From: Heliopora coerulea
Lineage: Eukaryota > Cnidaria > Anthozoa > Scleralcyonacea > Helioporidae
NCBI GenBank assembly: GCA_030142905.1
Contig: JASJOG010000053.1
Span: 1,012,501-1,076,500 of the forward strand
Length of the DNA stretch: 64,000 bases
Direction of reading: 5' to 3'
In this document: positions 46,800-58,235 of the stretch, piece by piece
Numbering within the stretch: position 1 is the first letter of the stretch
Layout: every line of letters starts with the position of its first letter
Made by a program: the position numbers and the translations under genes
Notes under the pieces: generated by a model
The model's input: only the letters and a program-made list of their open reading frames with translations
Databases searched by the model: none
What the model was told of the DNA's origin: nothing

Positions 46800-49700
46800 A
46801 TGAAGAGGAAAGACTTAGAAGGTCCAGAAAAAGTTTGCCAAACGCCACCGAAAATGACCCGGTCAATTGTAGATAAAGATAAGAAATACGACAGGCAATT
46901 GAGGTGTGTTGCTCAGCTACATATAATGGCTAAAAAATCAAGAGAAATGAGAAAGATCTTTTTCATAGACCAAGAACGTCAGTGATTTGATGAAAACCAA
47001 CTCTTATATTCCCCTACAGGCTGTGGGGAGATCATGGTCAAGAGCGTCTTGAAGCTGCTCGAGTTTGTGTGGTTAATGCTTCCGCTGTTGGGACTGAAGT
47101 ACTTAAAAATCTAGTGTTGCCAGGTATTTTTAGTCTCACTATTTGGGGGCCGGTGTGCATTCCATGTGGTAAAACCATAAGATCTCTGGCATGGATTTAG
47201 ATTGTCTCCTAGCTTGGTAGCACAGGACTTCTTTCTTGATGTGTTGGACAGTATTTTCATATTTTTTTCCTCAGTTGACTGGATAATTCATTGGGGATTT
47301 TTGTCAACATTACCAATCTACCTGGAGAATATGTCAAAAATATATCAAATTTTGCAGGTTTACACAGCACCTTCAGCTTGCACACCTGTTGTCCAAGCAT
47401 TCTTGGTCCCTCATTATTGTCTTAGTCATTTTATGGTTGACTCAAATTCTAAGAATCCAGGTTCCAATCCTTTGTAGCTTCACTGTGGTTTATGCATGGA
47501 GTGCACATTGGCCCATGATGTGAGAATGGTTATATCCTCATTTTAATAGTGCCATCAAAATATTCAAAAGAATGGACTTGCTTTTGTAACCTGGGTTTCA
47601 AAAGCACCATTAAAATGTGAGGATGATTTGTAGTTCTTATTAAATGTAATCAAATTTTTAATAAAGAGGAGTTCTTATTATCAGTCACAAAGATTTTGTA
47701 GTGAACATTTAGCTAATGAAAGAGGGACAGATAGGTAACAAGTGAGGTCATTTTTACATTTTATAGAACACAGCATGCCTCTTAATATTCAGTTGATCTT
47801 ATGACCTCAGTCTCTACCACTGCCTAATGATAAAAGTCATCGGACATGCTATGTTTCATACAAAATGAGAGGATGAATTTCTACCAAACAGTTGCCTGCT
47901 TATGGTTGCTTTACATAATTATTTTTTAAATTAGTAATTATCAAAATAATAACTTATGATTAATAAAATATTTCATAGGAATTGGCTCATTTACTATTGT
48001 TGACAACCACAAGGTCAGTGGAAAAGACATTGGAAATAAGTAAGGATTTCATTTGATTCAAGTACAATATGTATTACACATTAGTCAATGCAATTGTGAA
48101 CATGTTAGAAATTTATAGTGCAAAATGTGCCATATTACTATGGCCACCAGCCCTAATTGTGGTAATGCCCCCTAATAATACTCAGTTAAGTTTGAATATA
48201 ACTCAGTAAAACCTTACTTGTTAAAATGACCATAATAATGACCAGGGAAATGGTGGTTTCAAGAATCCTTGGGTCCAAATATTTTATATGACCAGAAAAC
48301 ATTTAAAATGTCTCACCTCATGCAACCCAGACCAACTAATTTGTTCCCACTAATTTTCAAAATTTTCCAGCAAAGCAACATTAGTTCATTCTAGTAGATA
48401 TTTGGCTCTGCCTGTCAATAATATTAATTTTACCTGGTCAGAATTTGTCTTGTGGCTACCTGTCAATAAGTCTTACTATGAAGCTGTACTTTGTTCCTAA
48501 TCTGTGGGTTTCCCCATATTTGTTTCATAAATGGTTATGTCCTTTCCTTTTGTTAGTTTCTTTCTGAATAAAGAATGTCTGGGAAAGGTAAGCTTAGTTT
48601 ATCACTAGACAATTAAGCACATCAATGAAGTATAAGCATTCCCACTTTTCATTCTACTTTCACTCGTTATTGTACTGGCAAGCAAAAGTTATTTCCTTTG
48701 TGTTTTGTTTTGCTGTTATCGCATGTGCAAAAACAATTGTAGTGTGATAAAAGCATGGTTGATTAGAGAATAAGTTTTTTGCATTGGGAATTTGTTTGTT
48801 GTGTTTTTTTTTTTTAACAATAGGGTGCCAATATTTTCTCAGCTCAAATAGAACAATATATATTTCTTAATGTGATACATCCTAATAAAATGCTTGATGA
48901 TGTAATTATTTTTCATCCTCTTTCCTAGACCTTTTTTTCATTTGAAGTGCAAATTTCTGTCACTGAGAAAATCAGAAACATGGCTTTTCAACTACTTAGT
49001 GAAATGAAAATAAAATTTTGTTGCCATGTAGGGGAGAGCTCAGGCAGCTGTTGAACTTTTGCAAGAATTAAATCCTGATGTTTGTGGAAATTTTGTTAAT
49101 AAGGTCAGTACATAACCATTACTTGGGCATTCAAATTTTTTAACATCGACAATATAGGAAGGGCACAGGTGTCGGTCAAAAATTTGAAGAAAAAGGCTTC
49201 TAATGGCCAGATTGAATTTGACCTTTTGAATGGTGTGAGTAATTATGTGGTTTTGTTGTGGGAATGATGTTGTTTGTGAGGAACATACCACAAGAATGAC
49301 AAGTTATGGAAAAGATATTAACTGAAACTACTATATTACAGGATTTCTAATTTTCTTGTTTGTTTGGTTTGCTATTGGTTTATTTGTTTGTACATTCATA
49401 TTTAATTAAACACAATTTCTCATTTAAATTTTAAGGGTCTAGGAGAAATCATGTCAAACCATGCTGATTTTTTTAAAGAATTCACTGTGGTTGTTGCAAC
49501 TGGATTATCAGAAAGGTACTGATAATGAAATAAATTGAACACTGCTCATTGAATACTTCCTGAACTCTACCTGTTTTTCCAAATATAAAAGCTTTTAACA
49601 GTATAAAACAACTACTGTATGGATGCAGGCTTATTTTCTTACCATATGGCAACCTATTATTCTCCTCAGTTGCTTTAATTGTGTAGTTCATTGATTTCCA

Positions 49701-52700
49701 CACCAATTATCCACTTTCTTGAAAAAACTCATGGATGATTACTGACAAAAAATTAACAATCAGTAGATATTTATTGACAAGTTGATTTGGAATTAGTCGT
49801 GATATGTGTGCTCAACTTTTTAATTTCATTTACTGCATGTTGTTAGATATCATAACTAGTTGTACACTATTTCAGAACAAATATTAATGCCCAGCAAAGT
49901 ACACGCAGTAAGGCCATGATTTGTAAAAGAAATAAGTTTATTAACAGGACTAATGTTTTGTTGCATCTCACAACATTATCAGAGTGCGAGATGCAACGAA
50001 ACATTAGTCCTGTTAATAAACTTATTTCTTTTACAAATCATGGCCTTATTGCGTGTACTTTGCTGGGCATTAATATTTGTACACTACATTTAAGACATTG
50101 GATAAACATGATCATTTAAGTGTATGTAATAAGATCATACTTTGCTGCTCATACTTTATTTATTACATGCAAGCCACAATTATGCTATTTATTGTTCTGA
50201 TTTAATAAAAATGAAGTTTGTGGTATAATTCTTCACATTTAACTTCCCATAATGACCACCTCTCTACAAAGGCCAATATACCCCATCCAGTGGGTGACCA
50301 TGGTGGAAGGCTTCACCTATATTGCTAATTTTTTCAGAATGCGATTGGAACTTTCATCTTTGCTCTGGGATGCAGATGTTCCACTGTTGATTTGCTCTGC
50401 TTATGGAATGATTGGCTCAATGCGACTTTCTCTAAGAGAACACACAAGTAAGTATCTCCTAGATCTTTTCTCTGTCCTTCTGTCCATGCATTTTTCAATG
50501 TCTGCCCATCTTTCTGTTGGTTTATCTGACTGTCTACCATCCCTCCACCTGTCTGTACATTTTTTTTCTGTCTACCCACGTTTCTTCCACATGTCTGTTT
50601 ATCTGTCAGTCCATTGGTCTATGTGCCTATATCTCTCAGCCTCTCATCTTATCTCAATACTTATATAGTTGTCGAGTCCCATCCAGACAATGCTTTAGAG
50701 GACCTTCGCCTTGATCAGCCATTTCCTCAGCTTGTAAAGTTTGCAGATTCTCTAGACTTGAACTCTATGTCAAAAATAGTAAGTTTTACTGGTTAGCCAT
50801 GATAACATTATGAGATCTGCTGTTAGTTTTATATCTATGATCAATTAAATGTATTAAAGTCACCTTTATCCATCACAGTCCTCACAGTCAAGGATCAATT
50901 TGTTTTAGGATCATTCTCATACTCCATATATAATTTTACTTCTGAAATACCTGGAGAAGTGGAAACTGAAGGTAGGTGTGTGGGTATGAGGTGGAAAAAA
51001 ATCTCCGAATTAAGCATCTTGTTAACTCACAATTCGATCAAAACACGAGACGAAAACAGTAACGGTGATATTTTGAATTTGTTGCAAAGCCTTTGTCGAA
51101 CCTAATGAGTAATAAACAAGCTGTTATTCATCAATAACCCTAAGGAGATGGCATCATTCCTTTCTTAAAGAGTGGTGGCAAAATTCCACGGACGTACAAA
51201 GAAAAAATCTCGTTCAAAGAACTACTTCAACAAGGTAGGTGTGATGCAACAAAGAATGGTGTTTGTTTTAATAGAAAGTAAAGTTAATGCCGTCACTAAT
51301 ATTTTGATTAACTGATGCGGTTCTTGCCAGTTCAATGTGCCTTATCACATAACTGCTGCCTATAGAATTTAGCAATAGTTTGACGTTAAGGAGGCTGTAA
51401 ACAGTTTTGTTAGCTTTTCGCATCCTATGCTTCCCTTGGACTTAACCCTGGAATATATAGTTGGAATAGAGTTGTCAGTTACCTTAATGGCCTTCAAGAA
51501 GTGAAATATTTTCGTTTTTAATTCTTCACAGGGCAGTTGGTCAGAGAAAATGGTGTCCCAGAAATAGAGGATAATTTTGAAGAAGCATTAAAAGCAGTGA
51601 ATACATCACTAAATACAAAACGGGTTGGTGGAAAGCAGTCTGTTCGCTTACCTTCGTTTGCGAGTTTAGGCGTATTGTATTGCCATACAGCAAGTTACTC
51701 AGAACAGTTGGTTTGCCGGGCTATTCCTTCCAGTTCGAGCAACAAATTTACTCACGAAAAATACTCGATGTAGGCTATCGTGAAAAAAAGATCCATTGTC
51801 ACCCTAAGGCGGATTTCGTAATAGATGGTCTTGGTAGATGTGGAAGATTTTTTACATTTGGTTACTTGAAAAATTCATGTGCTAAAAAACATGCGTTCAA
51901 AATTACGTTGAAATAATAAATGTAATATTTAAAATTAATTAATACAGTCAACTGTAAATATTGGCTCCAACCACACCCGATCTTTGAAGTTTTTTATGGT
52001 CACGTTGAAATCATCCAACGATAGATGTTGTTTGTTAAGGAGTTAGCTCACCAGATTTAGAGACGTGTGTTATCGCTGACTCTATCTCTGTACTGTAGCC
52101 GTGTAGCAATTCAGCAGCCCAGATGTCGTACGTTTGATTTCCAAGGTTTTAGAAATGGATTTGAAAACACCTCCTAGCTCATTGAATAGCAAGCTTTTAC
52201 TTGCAGCTGGTTGTTCGCGCGTTCATTGTGACTGCTTTTAATGTGGATCTTTCTACTTGCCAATATTTTTATCGAATTTTTAGATACCTGGTAATGTTGA
52301 AGAAATACTCAGTGACAGTAACTGTGAAACCATAACGCCCTCTGTGAGTTCTGATTAATTTTAACCCACATATCCTCTCGATTCGTAAATAAACGTTGCT
52401 TTGAAGAGAAATCAAGAACTAAATCAGCCACATCTACATAGTCGTTACGGGAAAATTATTTTATCGAAGTTTTTTCGCACAAGGTTCGGTATTTGTGTCT
52501 CATTTTTTATTGAAAGGTTGAGGACAGGATGACCATAAACACTTCTTTCTTGGCTCATTGATAACTTTTTACCACTAGTTGTGTCTTGTGTTGTGATGGA
52601 TAGTGTTTCTATTCAATGACTGTTTGGTACACCATATTCTGTATCTTGTTACCACAGCTCATCGTTACTTTCATCTTATTTTAGAGTTCTTCGTTCTGGA

Positions 52701-55700
52701 TGCTTTGCAAAGCACTAAAGGAATTTGTAAATGAAACTGGTGAGTTAGCACTGGGAACTATACGTTTGGTAATTTTAAAATTTTCAATTAAGTTGTTGTG
52801 GAATAAATCTCTTAAACAGATATATAGCTAAGAGTTAATTGCTGCCATTTTAGGAGTTAACTTCACCACTCACAGTAACTTTCTGACCTCTGAAATTTAA
52901 TCTTATAGTTGAAGTGTTTTTTCATTTGCAAGGTAATCTACCGTTGCGAGGTTCTATTCCGGATATGACCGCTGATTCCAAAAGATTCATTGAACTACAG
53001 AATGTGTAAGTACTTTACCTAAGTATTGACCAAAGAATTTTCATTCACGTTGCTTTGTTGTAAGAAATATAACGAAAATCACTTATGAAGGCCATGGCAT
53101 TAAAACCTGATTTTTAATTAGTTTTGTTAACCTGTGCTACTGTACATAAGTGACGGCTTCGCAACTTCCGACCAAGCACATAAAATATAACATTCATTTC
53201 AACTAATCTTAGGATGGAAATTTACATGTTTACTACGTTGTTTTGATCTCTAAGATTATTTAAAAATAAAATAGTGGGCGTTTTTGTAACAGAGTTCTAC
53301 TTTAATCATGTACAAATGTATTTATTCATTGGTTTAATGGCCAGTTCTCCTTATTACGTCAGTTGAATACAAGCACCAGAAAACGTTGTGACGTTTTCTT
53401 TTTCATGCAAATATTTAACACCTAAAGGAAATGGAAAGACTGTTGCTTTCATGAGCATAACAAAGAAGATTTCGAAAAGCCTTCTGGTTGGTGTATGCAA
53501 CAGATAAATTAGGGGAACCGTCCACTGCTCAGTTTCATATTTTGTTTCAAACTTTTCCCCAGGTACCACGAGAAAGCAATGGATGACAAAGAAAAAATTA
53601 CTGAGAATCTAGGTAGAATTTTAAGTTCAGTGGGAAAGGTGCGTACTTTTCGGATGTAAAAGAAACTAGGGAAGCTGAAGAGCTAATATATGGAAGCCAA
53701 AAACCAAAACCAAAAATTTAACCGTTTGGGTCTATACCGTGTACTAAACCAACGACTTCGAGAACCCAATTTAGCAAAGACCGTTGCCGGGGACGTGGCA
53801 ACATCAGTCGTCTCCTCATCTACTGCTACAGAGTGTGCAAAGGCTAAATATTAAGTAAAAGAAATGTTTGGAAGTGTCGTACATTTTTTTTTCTAGTACG
53901 CATGCTCTCAAGCTATCTTACTCAGAAAAACTTTTGTGTCTCTAACAGGAACCAAAGCCGTAACGTACTAATCGCCTGTGAGACACTTCACACGTTGAGT
54001 TACAGGTTATACGGTTGATATTGGTTAGGATGGTAAGTTGGTAAGTTAAGGGTTTGGTTCCCGCCAGGGACTCGGAAAAGATTTTCTGAGTAGAAAAGAA
54101 ATGTGCTGGTTGTTATTTCTTTACCCCATTGTGCAAAAAATACATTGCTAGAAGGTAGCTCTGATGAGGCTTCTACTGGGAGCTTGCTTTTGTCATTATA
54201 ATAAATTCTCCTCTTGAAATGAATGACGTTTACTATTTTATTCAATTTAGCGATCCGACTTCATTAAAGAAGACGAAATTAGGTTGTTTTGTAAGTACGA
54301 AAGCAGTTACTTGAGGTTTGAGATAAGGATGCTGACCTAACGTTTTGTTCTTGTGTATTTGTTTCTGTAAATATATGTTTTTCTGATCGTTTTCCTCAGT
54401 TCGACCTTTCAGTCAGCATTTAAGTCAGCAAACTCAATGTGGTTGAAGCTATAACAAATTGTACAGAAATGCATTGAACAGTTGTAGGTGCTACCGTCAA
54501 TGGTTTAGTTACTACGTAGTTCACCAAGAGTCTCTATTTCTTCCGTTTCAGGTAAAAACTCTGCTTTTTTGCACGTGATAAGGTGCAAGTCACTGGAAGA
54601 GGAATACAAATCCGTCCCTATAGATTTAGGTTGGCAAAAATTTTAAAACTTTCCTTTTTAATTCTCAATCCAAACATAGTTGTCTTGGTATTAATTAAAG
54701 CATTAACTCCAAAGATAATCGTACCGATGGTCCTGCACATGCTACTGGCTTCCTCTGTGATGTTCTTACAGATAATATGGCTTCTGAACTTCCACAAATC
54801 CTCTCTCGGCTCTCGTTGACACTTGATCAGCGATAACCTGAATTTCGTGGTATTATTTACGAGAAAACACCGGGGATAGGTGTTAGTAGCAGTGTTAAAC
54901 TCACTCTCTTTAGGCATACCTCAATGTTTATTTGTCGTTTTTCTTTTCAGCTAGTCGTTTAGAAGAAGCAGACAGTGATGCCACGTTCTATGTTCTACTG
55001 CGAGCTGTGGACAAATTCTACACTAAATTCAACAAATATCCAGGTACAAAATATATATTGGTGAATGAGACGTTATACGTTTTATTGCGAGGTGTGGACA
55101 AATTCTACACTAAATTCAATAAATATCCAGGAACAAAGTAAATATTGGGGCATGAGCAACATTATGGTCAATATTTTCACATAGCACATTCGTTACTTCA
55201 CAGTCATTTTGGAGAGAATGCGTGACGTTGTTCGGCTATCAAGCTGTTGGGCTTTGTATTTTGTGTAATGTTTAGAAAACCAGCAGAAGCACTTTATCAG
55301 ATATAAAACACGAGGTAATAGCCGAGTGTTTTAGATACGATAAAGCACGTACTGCGAGTTTTTTTGTTCAGCTTAAAACACAAACCCCTTAGTATGCCAA
55401 TTCGCGAAGAAAGTTTGAAAATTAATGTTTTTGAAGCCGAGAAATTTGGAGGAGAAATGCAAACGTGTTTTTATCACATATAAAGACACGACATGGTTAT
55501 GATTTTCCTTTTCATAAAAACACGAGAGCTTGGCTGAAAAACGTACAGATTTTTGTCAGACTTGTAATCATATGTTTATTTTGTTCAGGCGAATCAGATG
55601 AAGACGTTGAAAGCGATTGTGAAAAATTACAGGTTAGTATGACATATTTGTAAAGAGAGCTTGATCTGACTTGTTAGTTTAGGGGAGTTTTGCCATCAAA

Positions 55701-56220
55701 AATATGTTTTGTCTTTCTTAGGCGTGTGTGTCGAGGTTACTGAATGAGTGGGGCATTCAGAATTCAATAAAGGAAGACTACGTCAGGGAAATGTATGCAA
55801 TTATATATAATTTTTAGCTTAGTTTACCATGCACAAATGAATCAGTTTTGGTGAGAGAAGTTCTTGAGAGCTTTACCAAATTTGAAAAAATAAGCACTTT
55901 TACAAAACATAAACACTCTCCACAAAGTTGTTCTGATTATGAAAGCAAAGAACTTTCCGTCACGTTTAGAGAAGGGTTTTTGTCATTTCACGGTATTTCG
56001 TTCAAAGATTTTGCATTCTTAGGCTTAGGTACACCGCTGACTACTTCGATCGTGTTTTAGGTGTCGTTACGGAGCCTGCGAACTTCATCCAGTGGCAGCG
56101 TTTATGGGAGGAGCGGTTGCTCAGGAAGTGATTAAACTAATAACACATCAGTATTTACCGTTTCATGACCTGTACATATACAATGCCATGACTGGTTCTT
56201 CGGTGACGCTGACATTTTAA
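46800..56220 (+). CDS. NAE1: NEDD8-activating enzyme E1 regulatory subunit NAE1 (APPBP1)
   Basis: Twenty-one exons: 46800-46903, 47020-47123, 47979-48039, 48557-48587, 49032-49103, 49436-49515, 50338-50447, 50669-50778, 50909-50971, 51171-51234, 51532-51623, 52284-52343, 52685-52739, 52933-53005, 53563-53638, 54251-54290, 54552-54629, 54951-55043, 55589-55632, 55722-55792, 56061-56220; 546 residues (human 534). It follows human NAE1 nearly end to end: [123 protein letters not shown]1 pairs with UBA3, which holds the catalytic Cys, to adenylate NEDD8 for cullin neddylation. The N-terminus is longer than human. The donor after 54629 (gttggc) is weak. Intron features: fold-back 49877-50080 and a tandem copy of exon 18. 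Confidence 0.95.
49877..50080. repeat. Long fold-back repeat in NAE1 intron 6
   Basis: Arms of about 90 bp are nearly perfect inverted copies (ATTAATGCCCAGCAAAGTAC left; the same inverted on the right), differing by single bases such as CAGTAAGG/CAATAAGG. The centre holds TCTGATAATG, a GTTG...CAAC hairpin and AAAAC or GAAAC on the two strands. Noncoding; the open frame 49916-50119 is a by-product. Confidence 0.85.
50460..50650. repeat. CTGT/CCAT-rich degenerate simple repeat
   Basis: Intron 7 of NAE1 contains CTGTCTGTCC-like words at irregular spacing (TCTGTCC, TCTGCCC, TCTGACTGTC, CTGTCTACC). It explains the open frames here and lies between exons 7 and 8. Confidence 0.5.
54984..55157 (+). 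repeat. 87-bp tandem duplication covering the 3' end of NAE1 exon 18
   Basis: The segment with [12 protein letters not shown] and its donor is followed 87 bp later by a second copy (GTGGACAAATTCTACACTAAATTC in both). The first copy keeps donor CCAG|GTACAA; in the second this is CCAGGAACAA, so the donor is lost. The second copy is therefore intronic in the model. The period is a multiple of three and both copies remain open. Confidence 0.85.
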
Positions 56221-58235
56221 CGATTACAAGGTTGTCGTTAATTTAGGGGAAGTTTGTCCAGACAGTCATCGAAAACACAATGTATTTTCAAGAACTCCAA
56301 TTCAGTTCTTCTATTTTAGAATCTCCATCAAGTAACTGAAAAGTCTTGGAAGGTCAATGTTTTCCACTTTCTGAGAGTAAATTTTGTGAAAATTGGCAAG
56401 CAATTTTCACGAAAGAAAGTTCGGAGAAAAACAATCTTGAAAACAAATTAGATGTGAAAACTATGAATTCAAGTGCGTTTTCAAGCCCGGTAGGATTTTA
56501 AGCTTTCGAAACTGTAGTTAATTTTTTAAAATTTTCGTCATTGTTTAAGAACGTCCAGGCGTCTGACACAATGCAAAATATCCAAAAACCCTCAATTTAT
56601 TGAAGTTTGAAAAAGACCTATTTGACTCATATTACAATATAGTTATTATTACTTATAGTAAGTAGAACCATCTTCTTCTCCTAGCTAGAAAAAAAAAAGA
56701 TAAATATATGTCACACCGAGTGATGAAATTAGTCAGCTTGAAAGTTCCAATGAAGGAACGCGAGGAGATTTTTAGACAGAACTCAAAACGCGTAGCAATT
56801 ATTCTGCTTTAGTTCTTAAACTATCCGAAAATGCAGTCAGACTGGTATTCGTACACTGTTAAGAAATCTTGAATCCCAGAGATACATTTGAAATTCACGT
56901 CTTACCAAGTATTGTAAAAATTATAGGCATATCAATTTCAGTTTCAAAGAAATAAATATGGCGTTCATCAAAGGAAGTCATGTTGTTTTGACTTCAATTT
57001 TTTTGTGTCGATATCGTGTAGGACAACCATACAATAGCATTTCATTTATCTATACTTTAACTCAGTGGCGTAGCCAGAGAATCTGTGATGCCCGGGCCTG
57101 GGAAGCATTCTAATTAGGGGGACCCGGGGGCATGCTCCCCCTGAAAATGTTTGAATTCTTGGGTCTCTGAAAGGCTATTTCTTGCATTATGAGGGCGCTA
57201 TTCCCGTTTTTTAGGCTGCGGCACCGAGCTGGATTCGAAGGCTTCAATCGTACAGATCCTTCAAATTACTTTTTAAAACCACGAGATATCTCATTGATGA
57301 GAACAAATTGAGCGAATTTTTAGCGTGGGAGAAAAAGTTGCGCAAAGAAATTCCATTCGTGGACCAAACTTAAAGGGCTGATATCAAATTATCCAAAATT
57401 TGTCGTGTATTTTTCAGTTGAATATGCCAAATACGTTTTGGGAAACGCCCATGTTCGTAGCTGACTCCCGGGTCTGGCTATGCCACTGGTTTAGCTGTAT
57501 TGTTTCCATCTGGTTCTTTTTGTTGTTGTTTATTTTTAACGACAATGCTCACCAGACGGTAAAATATTTTCGGAAACTCAGCTCCGGATTCTCTTTTAGC
57601 AGAAATAATTACTCCTTTGTTTAATCTGCGGAACATGTTCTCGTCATTTCTGTACACGCACTTGTGCACGGTACTAGCAAACAGTAACTCGTTTGCTTAA
57701 GAAAATATCTCCTCGCTGTCAGATAACCGGACATTCCTTAAGTGGCAACGAAGTTATAGTTTTTAAATACTTTTTAACTGTTACATTTAGGGCATATGGA
57801 AATGAAAGTGGTTCAAATTTGCAGCAATTTGCTCTCTCGTCAAGCCAAGGTGTTTACTTCTTCGGCAGAGATTCATAAATCTATATGATACTTATTGTAA
57901 ATTACGAGGAGAAGGAGTGCTATCTACAGTCGTTACTATTCTCCTAGTTCCTGTTTTTCGTACACCTGTATCATCATTCAGTTGATGATATAAGAATAGA
58001 ATACTACGTAGATAGTGAATGAATAAGGGAAAAAGTTTGAAGGTTGATAACTGCAATGACTGATCTCAAAGAATCAACCTTTAAACTTTTTACCTCATTA
58101 TATTCCAGTAATTTTAGATCCGTGGATAATGTATCCAGACTTAACTTTTTTCTCATTTCTCGAGATATTTTACAGTTTTTTTTTACTGAAGGAGAAAACT
58201 TTAGATCAGAAGATTTGGATGTTTGTTTTACTTTC
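56221..58235. other. Convergent intergenic region NAE1 / PDE10A
   Basis: 2 kb between convergent stops, containing the hAT copy B (57063-57488). AATAAA near 56950 on the + strand could serve NAE1. No coding sequence was supported; small frames such as 57693-57878 and 58044-58325 show no family features. Confidence 0.45.
57063..57488. mobile_element. hAT-type element copy B (CAGTGGCGTAGCCAG family)
   Basis: 426 bp with TIRs CAGTGGCGTAGCCAGA and, inverted, CAGTGGCATAGCCAGA. The flanks CTTTAACT and GTTTAGCT match 6/8, consistent with an aged 8-bp hAT TSD. It is collinear with copy A at 29961. No transposase. Confidence 0.8.

Noticed and set aside
51537..51916. Open frames running past the 51623 donor in NAE1
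   Set aside because: Only 51532-51623 matches NAE1; the rest is intron read-through and an overlapping frame.
55848..56060. Open frame filling the NAE1 intron before the last exon
   Set aside because: Different frame from NAE1, begins inside the intron and ends at the acceptor; no family features.
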